DNA of 7,894 nt from Burkholderiales bacterium (GTDB taxonomy: Bacteria; Pseudomonadota; Gammaproteobacteria; Burkholderiales; Burkholderiaceae_B), in the NCBI GenBank assembly GCA_005788065.1, contig SXZD01000013.1, positions 1 through 7,894 on the forward strand, read 5' to 3'. The notes beneath the pieces are model-generated. The model was not told the origin of the DNA. It was given only the letters and a program-made list of their open reading frames with translations, and did not search any database. Positions 1 through 6,918 of the stretch are shown here, one piece after another; position 1 is the first letter of the stretch; every line of letters begins with the position of its first letter. Made by a program: the position numbers and the translations under genes.

Positions 1-523
1 AGCGCGACAGCACGGTGACCGGAATCTTCTGGGGGTCGGTGGTGGCCAGAATGAACAACATGTGCGGCGGCGGCTCTTCCAGCGTTTTGAGCATGGCATT
101 GAACGCCGACTTCGACAGCATGTGAACTTCGTCGATGACGTAAACCTTGTACCGGCCTGCGGTGGGCGCGTAGGCTGCGTTTTCCAGCAGGTCGCGCATT
201 TCGTCTACACCGGTGTTGGTGGCTGCATCCACTTCCAGCAGGTCGACGAAGCGTCCTTGGTCGATTTCGCGGCAGGCGTTACATTGCCCGCAGGGCGTGT
301 CGGTGATGCCGGTTTCGCAGTTCAGGGCCTTGGCCAGTATGCGGGCGAGCGTGGTCTTGCCCACACCACGGGTACCGGTAAACAGATAGGCGTGGTGCAG
401 ACGCTGCGTCTGCAGGGCGTGACGCAGGGCGCGGACCACGTGTTCCTGCCCCACCAGAGCGGAAAGCTCGCGGGGACGCCATTTTCGGGCGAGAACCTGC
501 GTGGTGCTGGAATTGTGTGACAT
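1..523 (-). CDS. dnaX: DNA polymerase III subunits gamma/tau, N-terminal part (cut by window edge)
   Basis: The product is the ATPase subunit of the clamp-loader complex, which opens the sliding clamp and places it on primed DNA. The 174 visible residues cover the start of the AAA+ domain: the LARKWRP opening (residues 11-17), Walker A GTRGVGKT (50-57), a zinc-binding cysteine set C69, C78, C81 and C84, Walker B with DEVH (131-134), sensor 1 ATTD (160-163), and the start of the arginine-finger SRC motif at R174, where the window ends. All key residues seen are intact and the match to the E. coli protein is close throughout. I chose the ATG at 523 because an AAGAG ribosome-binding site lies 7 nt upstream. 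The in-frame ATG at 529 is only 1 nt from that site. The gene lies 125 bp downstream of the SRP RNA gene on the same strand, and I see no convincing promoter in the gap, so read-through from ffs is possible. The tau C-terminus and any programmed frameshift site are outside the window. Confidence 0.97.
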   Translation of the reverse strand, partial: MSHNSSTTQVLARKWRPRELSALVGQEHVVRALRHALQTQRLHHAYLFTGTRGVGKTTLARILAKALNCETGITDTPCGQCNACREIDQGRFVDLLEVDAATNTGVDEMRDLLENAAYAPTAGRYKVYVIDEVHMLSKSAFNAMLKTLEEPPPHMLFILATTDPQKIPVTVLSR

Positions 524-640
524 GGCCATGCTCTTTGTCGAAAGCTTATGCCTGCAGGATACACGCCACCGGAGAGACCGGGGGTCGCCACGGCCTGCAA
601 AACCCGCTGGCGAATGCAAGAAACCGCATTAAAACCCGTC

Positions 641-659
641 AAATGAAAGGCGAGCCTTT
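641..659 (-). terminator. Possible weak terminator/3' processing region of ffs
   Basis: Reading the minus strand, AAAGG-CTCG-CCTTT can form a 5-bp hairpin followed by the U-rich tail UUUCAUUU. The terminal helix of the SRP RNA itself, followed by the same tail, could also act as a terminator. The small hairpin would compete with that helix. The U tract is interrupted, so termination may be partial and allow read-through into dnaX. This is inferred from sequence shape only. Confidence 0.3.
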
Positions 660-742
660 ACCCCGGCACTGGCTTGACGGCTGTGGCTGCTTCCTTCCGG
701 ACCTGACCAGGTTGACCGCTACACCATGCGGGGAGGCCCGCC
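649..742 (-). ncRNA. ffs: Signal recognition particle RNA (4.5S RNA, small bacterial type)
   Basis: This is the RNA scaffold of the signal recognition particle. It binds the Ffh protein and FtsY to deliver ribosomes making membrane proteins to the inner membrane. The diagnostic apical domain is present on the minus strand at 708-685: the GGUCAGGUCC arm, a GGAA tetraloop, and the GGAAGCAGCC arm, all identical to the E. coli 4.5S core. I set the ends from the closing helix: the first nine bases, GGCGGGCCU (742-734), pair fully with AGGCUCGCC (657-649), with one G-U pair. The predicted length of 94 nt is shorter than the 114 nt of E. coli, though of the same Alu-less class. The 5' end agrees with the start expected from the upstream -10 element. 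The gene sits between the AddA-like gene and dnaX, all on one strand. Confidence 0.95.
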
Positions 743-748
743 GCGTGC

Positions 749-757
749 ATTCTATCA
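749..757 (-). promoter_or_regulatory. Extended -10 promoter of ffs, overlapping a stop codon
   Basis: The minus strand reads TGATAGAAT here: an extended -10 TGn followed by TAGAAT (5 of 6 matches to TATAAT). Transcription should start about 7 nt downstream, at 742, which is the first base of the SRP RNA closing helix deduced independently. No good -35 hexamer is visible at 16-18 bp spacing (CAGGGT or neighbours), which fits an extended -10 promoter. The TGA of this element is the stop codon of the upstream AddA-like gene. Confidence 0.65.
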
Positions 758-3700
758 CCCCTTTGCCGAACACCCTGTGCGCAAGTCTGACAGATGGATG
801 ATTTCGCCCTGTGAAGAGATCAATACACCATCAATCCGCGACGCTTCAGCTGCCAGCGTATCCTTCAGGGCTGCCGCATAACGCCGCAACTGCTCACGGT
901 AGGCCGGCAGGTCGGCCTCAGTCCACGCCCACTTGTAGTCGATGACGGTCCACACACCGTCCATGCAAACAATACGGTCGGCGCGGTGCAGACGCCCTTG
1001 CGCGTCCATCCACTCAAACTCATTGAAACTCGATTGTGCGGCATCCGGATCCAGAAACGGCCGCAACGCTGCGCTGCCTGACATGGACTGCAACCGGCTG
1101 CGCACCTGTTCAAGCGCATCCTCATCCAGGGCACACAGGGCCTGCCCGCAATCAGGCAGCGCACTGACATGTTCCCACCACGAGTCAAACCGTGCAAAGA
1201 AAGCGGGACTGACGTGCTGCAGGCAGGCATGCCAGGCCTGCCCGCGCAAGGTTGCAGGTGTGTCATCCAGCGCACGCACCTCACCAACAGAAGTCTGCGC
1301 CCCAGCCAAGGGGGGCAAGGCCTCCCAGCGAGCCCGGTCAGCGCTTGCAACGGTCTCAAGCGTCGAGGTGCCTGAATGTGGCGGTGACTGCACCTGTGTC
1401 TGTCCGGAGAGCCACGCACCGGCTTGTGCCACCGGCAGCCCCGACAGGATGCCGTACCAGCTGCCATCGACCACCGAGCGGTTCATGCCCGCCTCCCGGT
1501 CTGCCTTGGTCAGTCTGGCTGCTGTGCCAGAGACACAGATACGGCGCTTGGCCCGGGTCATGGCCACATAGAGCAGGTGATCCGCCTCATCGGCCAGCGC
1601 CTCATCTTCCCGTGCAAAGTGCTCTGCCCTCGCCCGCCCGCGCGCTTTGTCGCCCCCATGCAGCGACAGGTGCCGTGGTACATCTTCGCCAACCGGCCAG
1701 TTCAGCAAGGTGTGGATATCACCGGTCCGGTCGCCGCCACCCAAGCGGTTGGCATCCAGCAGCCAGACAATATCGGCTTCGAGCCCCTTGGCGCTGTGGA
1801 TGGTGAGTATGCGCAGGGCATCCAGATCGCTGTCCTGCCCGGCGGCAGCACCACCGTGTTCACTCAGTCGCGCAGCCTCCTGCAAGGCCAGCACCGGATG
1901 GGGGCAGCGACCCTTGTTCAGGTCCAGCGCCCAATCCAGCATCCATGCCCAATGACGCCGCGCCAGTTCACTCTCCTGCGCAGGGGCCGCAGCCACGGTG
2001 GCCGCCTCAATGTCCGTTTCCCTGAAAATGCGTTCCAGCACATCATGCAAAGGTAGGGTCGCTGACCACTGCCGCCAGCGTTCCAATGTGCCAAACGCAG
2101 CTGCCACCTCGCCGCCCACCTGCGAGGCAGCCAGCCAGAGACGGGTCCCGGTCTGCTCGCCACTGCGGGGCACTTGTTGCAGCCAGGCTTCCAGATCTGC
2201 AGGCTGCAGACTGAAAAACGGGCTGCGCAGCAGATGCAGCACCGAAGCCTCATTCAACTCTGACAACAGCACCCGTAACAGCGCCAGGCTGTCCTCCCAG
2301 ATCAACGATGCAAAACGCCCGCTGCGGTCTGTGATGCTGTGCGGAACGGCAAGCGCCTGCAGGGCCTGACCCAGCGGAACCGCATCCTTGTGCCGACGAA
2401 CCAGCACCATCACCTCGTCCCAGCGGGCAATCTGACCCGTCTGCTTCCAGTGCTGCAGCGTAAGCGCGACCAACTGAGCCTCCGAGAGTGGCTCAGCGGC
2501 AGGCGACTCTTGTGCGGGTTCTACATTCCCGGTGGTCTCAACCATCTGGGCATCCTCGGTCACCTGCGTCGCATCCGCTACATCAGCCTGACCATCCGCC
2601 TGCCCACCCTCCTGACCGACCAGGGGAAACACATACAGACCATCGCCCGGACTGTCGTGCAGACCCGTATGCGCCTGCACCGGGGTGCGCCCCTTGCGCG
2701 GCGGGTTCTCGCCCGTGAATGCGGCGTTGACCGCAGCCAAAACGCTGGTCGAACAGCGCCGGCTCTGGTCGGTACGCAGCACTATCGCATTCAGATGATC
2801 AACCATCCAGTCACGCACATGGGCAAACAGACGCGCTTCTGCCCGGCGGAAACGGTAGATGGACTGCTTGGGGTCACCCACCATGAAAACCGTGTTGCCA
2901 TCGTCGCTGCCGGATGCAGTCAGCCAGTTGCGCAATATCAGCCATTGCAGCGGGTTGGTGTCCTGAAACTCGTCGAGCAGCAGATGACGGGTGCGCCGGT
3001 CCAGTCGCATGCGCACCCATGCGCTGGCCTGCTCGTCGGCCATGATGTCGGCCGCTGTCATTTCAAGGTCATCAAAATCAATGACATCGGCCTGTGCTTT
3101 CACCACATCGAGCCGTTCCAGAAAATGAGGCAGCAAATTCAATGCACAGGCGGTCAGGCGATACCAGTGCAGGTCCGTCAACTGGTGCTGGAGCCCGTCA
3201 AGCGAGTCCTGCAGGGCCTGCAAGGCCCCGTCAAACCGTTCAACCTCGGTCAGCGAAAGCTTGCCCAACTGCCCTTTGCCCAATTTGAAGGCCCGCGGCA
3301 AGCCTTTCTGGGTGCGCAGGGCGGAGGTCAACAAATCGACGCTGCGGGACTCGAACGCCTGCACGAGGTCTGCCGCCGCATCGCGGTTGGTTTTTCCGTC
3401 GGCTTCAAAATGTTTCAAAACCACAGACAGGTGGGCCCTGACACCGCCATCGTCGAAAAAGGCCGCTTGCGCATCGCGGAGGGTTTCAAACCGGAAATCG
3501 TCGGCCAGACTGTCCTGCAGGCCGTCGTCTCCCAGCGCCTGCCGCATCAGGCGCCATGCGGCTCGCTGCCCGGCCAGGGCAAACAGCATATCCTTGGCGC
3601 CGCCAACACCGGCCAGTTGCACCAGTTGACCGAACGCATCGCGCACAGGCGGTTGCGCATCCGGCGACTCCAGCAGTCGCATCCAGTCCGTCCATGCGGC

Positions 3701-4144
3701 GTCCAGCCAATAGGCCTGCATCTCGGAGGGCTCCGCCGTCCGGGAAAAACCCATGGTGGCCGGTGCCATCTGGCACAGGGAGGTGAACCAGCCATGGAAT
3801 GTGTTGATCTCGACTGCCCGCCGCGCCCGGATCACGGACAGGGCCATGTCGCGTACCTGCCCGGCGCCGCTCTCGGGCAGTTCGCAACAGCGCTGCACCA
3901 GCAGTCGCAGCAGGTCTTCATCGGGCAGCAGCACGCATTGCTCCAGCAACTCATCCAGGCGCTGCGTCATCTCCTGCGCCGCCTTGCGGGTGAAAGTAAT
4001 GGCCAGAATGCTGTCCGACGGCGCCCCAGCCATCAGCAATCGAAAAACACGGGTGACCAGCATCCAGGTCTTGCCGCTGCCGGCACAGGCTTCTACCACC
4101 ACCGAACGATGCGGATCGGTGGCCTGACTGACCATCGTGCTCAT
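755..4144 (-). CDS. AddA-like UvrD/Rep-family helicase with C-terminal PD-(D/E)XK nuclease
   Basis: This 1129-residue protein is a superfamily 1A DNA helicase-exonuclease of the AddA/RecB type, expected to unwind and trim DNA ends for recombinational repair together with the AddB-like partner encoded just upstream. Helicase motifs appear in order: Walker A ACAGSGKT (19-26), Ia ITFTRKAAQEM (49-59), Ic INTFHGWF (113-120), II LLLDEFQDTN (388-397), III VFMVGDPKQSIYRFRRAE (419-436), IV around QSRRC (460-464), V ILTIHSAKGLEAD (779-791) and VI LLYVAMTRAKRR (857-868). The nuclease domain follows: H972 in RGQAWHACL, D1056, D1069 and K1071 in VIDYK, and a Q1085-x3-Y1089 motif. All catalytic positions seem intact. 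A Gln/Asp/Glu-rich low-complexity insert lies near residues 511-556. I chose ATG 4144 rather than the longer form from 4201 because AGGAGG ends 4 nt upstream and the ATG overlaps the partner's TGA, implying translational coupling. The family is secure; calling it AddA specifically rests on the neighbour. Confidence 0.93.
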   Translation of the reverse strand: MSTMVSQATDPHRSVVVEACAGSGKTWMLVTRVFRLLMAGAPSDSILAITFTRKAAQEMTQRLDELLEQCVLLPDEDLLRLLVQRCCELPESGAGQVRDMALSVIRARRAVEINTFHGWFTSLCQMAPATMGFSRTAEPSEMQAYWLDAAWTDWMRLLESPDAQPPVRDAFGQLVQLAGVGGAKDMLFALAGQRAAWRLMRQALGDDGLQDSLADDFRFETLRDAQAAFFDDGGVRAHLSVVLKHFEADGKTNRDAAADLVQAFESRSVDLLTSALRTQKGLPRAFKLGKGQLGKLSLTEVERFDGALQALQDSLDGLQHQLTDLHWYRLTACALNLLPHFLERLDVVKAQADVIDFDDLEMTAADIMADEQASAWVRMRLDRRTRHLLLDEFQDTNPLQWLILRNWLTASGSDDGNTVFMVGDPKQSIYRFRRAEARLFAHVRDWMVDHLNAIVLRTDQSRRCSTSVLAAVNAAFTGENPPRKGRTPVQAHTGLHDSPGDGLYVFPLVGQEGGQADGQADVADATQVTEDAQMVETTGNVEPAQESPAAEPLSEAQLVALTLQHWKQTGQIARWDEVMVLVRRHKDAVPLGQALQALAVPHSITDRSGRFASLIWEDSLALLRVLLSELNEASVLHLLRSPFFSLQPADLEAWLQQVPRSGEQTGTRLWLAASQVGGEVAAAFGTLERWRQWSATLPLHDVLERIFRETDIEAATVAAAPAQESELARRHWAWMLDWALDLNKGRCPHPVLALQEAARLSEHGGAAAGQDSDLDALRILTIHSAKGLEADIVWLLDANRLGGGDRTGDIHTLLNWPVGEDVPRHLSLHGGDKARGRARAEHFAREDEALADEADHLLYVAMTRAKRRICVSGTAARLTKADREAGMNRSVVDGSWYGILSGLPVAQAGAWLSGQTQVQSPPHSGTSTLETVASADRARWEALPPLAGAQTSVGEVRALDDTPATLRGQAWHACLQHVSPAFFARFDSWWEHVSALPDCGQALCALDEDALEQVRSRLQSMSGSAALRPFLDPDAAQSSFNEFEWMDAQGRLHRADRIVCMDGVWTVIDYKWAWTEADLPAYREQLRRYAAALKDTLAAEASRIDGVLISSQGEIIHLSDLRTGCSAKG

Positions 4145-4154
4145 GTCGCCTCCT
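4141..4154 (-). promoter_or_regulatory. Shine-Dalgarno and ATGA stop-start overlap coupling the two nuclease genes
   Basis: On the minus strand, AGGAGG (4154-4149) lies 4 nt before the ATG at 4144, and that ATG shares bases with the TGA stop (4143-4141) of the AddB-like gene. A full-consensus ribosome-binding site with an ATGA overlap is typical of translationally coupled genes whose products are needed in equal amount. It decides the start of the downstream helicase gene. Confidence 0.8.
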
Positions 4155-6813
4155 TCAGCCAACTGCTGCGACAGGTACCGGCATGGTCGCAGTAACGACA
4201 CTCATCCCCGGGCTGCGGTTGGGCCTGTTGGGCATGGACAAACAGACCGGCCAGAATCTGGGCCAGATGGTCTCGCACCTGCTGCGCCATCTGTTGCGCC
4301 GACTCACCGGATAGCCGGATGTAACCGGGCTTTTTTCCGCGTACGGCCAGATACTCCAACGTGTCGCAGGGGTCATCCAGCATCCACGCGTACAGGGGCA
4401 ACTGCGGATACTGCAGCCATTGACGGGCACGGGCTGCCAAGGTGGCGGCCGACCCGGTTTTTACATCCACGATCGCCACCGCGTCGTCATTGCGTTCCAG
4501 CCGGTCCAGCCGCCCGACCACGGTAACCGGCTCATACCCCGGATGGAAAAGCAGCGATGCCCGCAACCGCTCTTCCTGCATCTGCAAACGCCAACCCTGC
4601 GCATGACGGGCAGACAGCACGCGCGCCAAACTGGGCAAGGTGCGCTCAAATTCCAGCTTGTCGGCAAACAGGAAGGTGCGCAGGGCTGGCTGCAGGGCAC
4701 GCCAGGCCGACAGCGTCGCGGCCTGCAGGTTCGATATCCACAGCGCTTCGCTGCAGTCGCCCGCGGGCACACCGACATCGCGCCACAGACGCTCGAGCAC
4801 ATCATGTATCCAGAGCCCCCGCAGCAAAGCCGAGCGGTTGTCGGGCACACCGGGCTGCAGGTCACGCAGACCTGCGAGCCCACCCAGCACAAACTTGAGT
4901 GGACAGGCGCTCAGATCAGCCAGCGCTTTGACCGGTAGGCTTGCCGGTTGGGGCAAACGACCTGCCACCAGTGGTTCTGCGAACGTGCGAAGGGTCTCCC
5001 GCGGGTGGCTTGGGGGCAGATGCGTCCAGTCCGCATGCCCCTTAACCTGACGCTGCAGACCCAAAGCACGCAGCCAGCCCAACAGGGGGTCAGGTTGCCC
5101 CTCGGACTGGCTTTGATGAACCAGTGCGCACTGCGGCGTATGCTGCAAGAGCTCTGCCAGCGCCCACAGGGATTGCGAGCGCTGCAACCATGGGTCGGCC
5201 AGCCCCAGCTCGCCAGCCACACTGGGCGGCAGCAACCCGGGAGGACTGGGCATGAAATGGCGACGGGCAGCGCCCAACACCATCACACGGCTGAAACGCT
5301 GCAGACGGAAAGACAGCAAGGGCATGAAGCGCACAGGGCTGGTGATGTCCTGCGGCCGGATACGGGCCGATTCCATTTCGCTACCCAGAACCAGCAGAAA
5401 AAATGACGCATTGCACTGGGCCGTCAAACGGCTGCGCGCCAGGCTGCGCAACAAAACCAGCAAGCCGGTGCCGACGCTGTCTGCCTGCAAAGCCGGCAGC
5501 GCCTGCAGGCGACCCAGTAGCGTCAGCGCATCGGCAGCCCACGAACACAGGGCGCGATCGTGTGTACCCAAACCATCGAATGCGGCCAGCAATTCATCGA
5601 CCGGATGCCGCAAGGCTGCATCGGTGGTTTCCCCGGCGAGCATCAGGGCATCGGCACGCAGGCTGTCCCAATGCGTCTCCAGTGGGCGCGAGGAAGCTCT
5701 CGCCGCCCAGACAACGCGCAACTGCGCCGGCAGTCCGGTCTGCAGCAGGGGGATGCGGGCAGGCTCCATCGCAGCCAGCCAGAGCGTCCAGTCCTGAAGT
5801 AACCATCCACGCAACAGGGCATCGAGCCATCCGGCCAGCCGGGTGGTGGACAGACGCCACCCGGTGCGGTCATCGGTCAGTACGCCAGCGGACTCCAGCA
5901 GGCTGCGCACACGCCGGGCCATCAGGCGGTCGACTACCGCAACGCCGATGGTCTGCCCGGGGTTTTGCGCCAGCCATTGCAGAATCTGGCTGGCCGCCAT
6001 GTGTGCCGCCGCATCAGCCTGGGGGGCCTGCAGCAAGACAGGCGTGGAAACGTCGGATGGCGGGATGCCGGACTGTTGCGTGCCGGATCCGGCGGTCTGC
6101 AGGGGCGGTTCGTCCGCAATGCTGACCAGTCGGGCACGCCACACCATCCTGTGCGCTGCATGCCGCTGCAACCAGCGCTGCGCTGCGGGATCCCCGTCGT
6201 CCAGCCAAACGATGCCCTGCGTCTGCAACCAGCCGGGGTGCGCGGGTGCCGGTGCCTGCAGGGCAGCCAGATCATCATGAAACACCTGAGCCAGGGTCAG
6301 CACGATGCGCGCCTCGGGGCCGGCCAGTGGATTGGCATCGGCCAGATCCTGAACGGTCTGATGCCCACCGGATGCCACGCAGGCGTGGGCGAGCGTGAGG
6401 TATTCATCGGCCAGCGTCCACAATTGGGACGGACTGCGGGCCTGCGCCGTCAGCTCGGGTACCTGCCCCAACGCTTCATAGGCTGACATGCGCAATTCCA
6501 GCCAATTAACCGACCCCGCATGGTCAGACAGCCGGTCTGTCGTGATAATCACCGGGGATACCGCAAATCCCGCGGAGTGTCTGGCAGCCAGCGCCTGGCG
6601 CAAGCCGGCAGCCTGCTCCACGCGCGGCAGCAGCCACGCAAGCCGTGCAAGGTCCGGAATGTGACCGTCCGCGTCGTGGACCTGCCCGAGATGGTCAATC
6701 AGCGCCGCAAATGGGTCAGTCTGCGCACTGAGGTCCAGATCGAACATTGCGGACGCGCTCGCAGGCGATTCTTCGGGAAATGGCAATGACAACTGTACGG
6801 GGGCTTGGGACAT
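4141..6813 (-). CDS. AddB-like PD-(D/E)XK nuclease with Fe-S cluster cysteines (DNA repair)
   Basis: This 890-residue protein resembles the roughly 900-residue 'probable DNA repair protein' relatives of AddB found beside UvrD-type helicases in beta- and gammaproteobacteria. The C-terminal third is clear: C637 in LSACPLKF, H670 in RGLWIHDVLERLW, D770 in VGRLDRLE, D783 and K785 in IVDVKTG, Q804-x3-Y808, then C872-x2-C875-x5-C881. C637 plus the last three match the four-cysteine pattern and spacing of the AddB [4Fe-4S] nuclease staple. The middle (VRFMPLLSFRLQRFSRVMVLGA, 494-515) resembles the degenerate helicase core of this family. I see no Walker A, so the subunit is unlikely to hydrolyse ATP and probably acts in complex with the AddA-like product. 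The frame stays open upstream to 7290, but that would run antisense through trxA. ATG 6813 gives the family length and has GGAG 10 nt upstream. The N-terminus carries QLSLPF (residues 7-12). Confidence 0.88.
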   Translation of the reverse strand: MSQAPVQLSLPFPEESPASASAMFDLDLSAQTDPFAALIDHLGQVHDADGHIPDLARLAWLLPRVEQAAGLRQALAARHSAGFAVSPVIITTDRLSDHAGSVNWLELRMSAYEALGQVPELTAQARSPSQLWTLADEYLTLAHACVASGGHQTVQDLADANPLAGPEARIVLTLAQVFHDDLAALQAPAPAHPGWLQTQGIVWLDDGDPAAQRWLQRHAAHRMVWRARLVSIADEPPLQTAGSGTQQSGIPPSDVSTPVLLQAPQADAAAHMAASQILQWLAQNPGQTIGVAVVDRLMARRVRSLLESAGVLTDDRTGWRLSTTRLAGWLDALLRGWLLQDWTLWLAAMEPARIPLLQTGLPAQLRVVWAARASSRPLETHWDSLRADALMLAGETTDAALRHPVDELLAAFDGLGTHDRALCSWAADALTLLGRLQALPALQADSVGTGLLVLLRSLARSRLTAQCNASFFLLVLGSEMESARIRPQDITSPVRFMPLLSFRLQRFSRVMVLGAARRHFMPSPPGLLPPSVAGELGLADPWLQRSQSLWALAELLQHTPQCALVHQSQSEGQPDPLLGWLRALGLQRQVKGHADWTHLPPSHPRETLRTFAEPLVAGRLPQPASLPVKALADLSACPLKFVLGGLAGLRDLQPGVPDNRSALLRGLWIHDVLERLWRDVGVPAGDCSEALWISNLQAATLSAWRALQPALRTFLFADKLEFERTLPSLARVLSARHAQGWRLQMQEERLRASLLFHPGYEPVTVVGRLDRLERNDDAVAIVDVKTGSAATLAARARQWLQYPQLPLYAWMLDDPCDTLEYLAVRGKKPGYIRLSGESAQQMAQQVRDHLAQILAGLFVHAQQAQPQPGDECRYCDHAGTCRSSWLKEAT

Positions 6814-6848
6814 GCAGAACAGACTCCGGGGTGCGCCTTGGCGGATGA

Positions 6849-6878
6849 TTGGCACAATTGTATTTTTCACTGTACCAT
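6849..6878 (+). promoter_or_regulatory. Candidate trxA promoter
   Basis: TTGGCA (6849-6854, 4 of 6 to TTGACA) is followed after 18 bp by TACCAT (6873-6878, 4 of 6 to TATAAT). Transcription would start near 6885, leaving a leader of about 34 nt before trxA. The spacer is AT-rich compared with its surroundings. The match is moderate and unsupported by other data. Confidence 0.35.
6857..6862 (-). promoter_or_regulatory. Candidate -10 element for the leftward nuclease operon
   Basis: The minus strand reads TACAAT (5 of 6 to TATAAT), preceded by an A-rich run. Transcription would begin near 6850, about 37 nt before the AddB-like ATG. No good -35 is visible at normal spacing. The element lies inside the spacer of the candidate trxA promoter on the other strand, so polymerases could not occupy both at once if both are real. 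Confidence 0.35.
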
Positions 6879-6918
6879 TGGCGCACGAATCTAGCTTGAC
6901 CCTGTCTGAGGAAATCCC

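Larger units (their letters stand above)
6831..6886. repeat. Inverted repeat flanking the divergent promoter region
   Basis: GTGCGCC at 6831-6837 is matched by its exact reverse complement GGCGCAC at 6880-6886, 42 bp apart. The centre nearly coincides with the 8-bp palindrome ACAATTGT (6854-6861). The arms enclose the candidate promoter elements of both divergent genes, so they could be operator half-sites. A 7-bp match in GC-rich DNA may also be chance. Confidence 0.4.

Noticed and set aside
62..520. A 152-codon plus-strand frame across dnaX
   Set aside because: It is the antisense shadow of the conserved AAA+ domain of dnaX and has no similarity to known proteins that I can see.
517..801. 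A 94-codon plus-strand frame over the ffs region
   Set aside because: It crosses the SRP RNA gene antisense and has no plausible ribosome-binding site or domain.
1219..1243. Near-palindrome around GGCATGCC in the AddA-like gene
   Set aside because: The arms need a mismatch and a bulge, and it lies in the linker before the nuclease domain; it is well within chance for GC-rich coding sequence.
2339..4195. A 618-codon open frame on the plus strand, opposite the AddA-like gene
   Set aside because: It is fully antisense to a gene with every helicase motif in place. Its translation has no recognisable domain and a composition expected from the mirrored codon positions of GC-rich coding DNA.
4145..4201. 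Longer start at 4201 for the AddA-like protein
   Set aside because: The 19 extra residues would overlap the partner's conserved CxxCx5C region, and the strong AGGAGG fits the ATG at 4144 instead.
6896..6901. TTGACC as a -35 element for trxA
   Set aside because: At normal spacing its -10 would fall on or after the trxA start codon.
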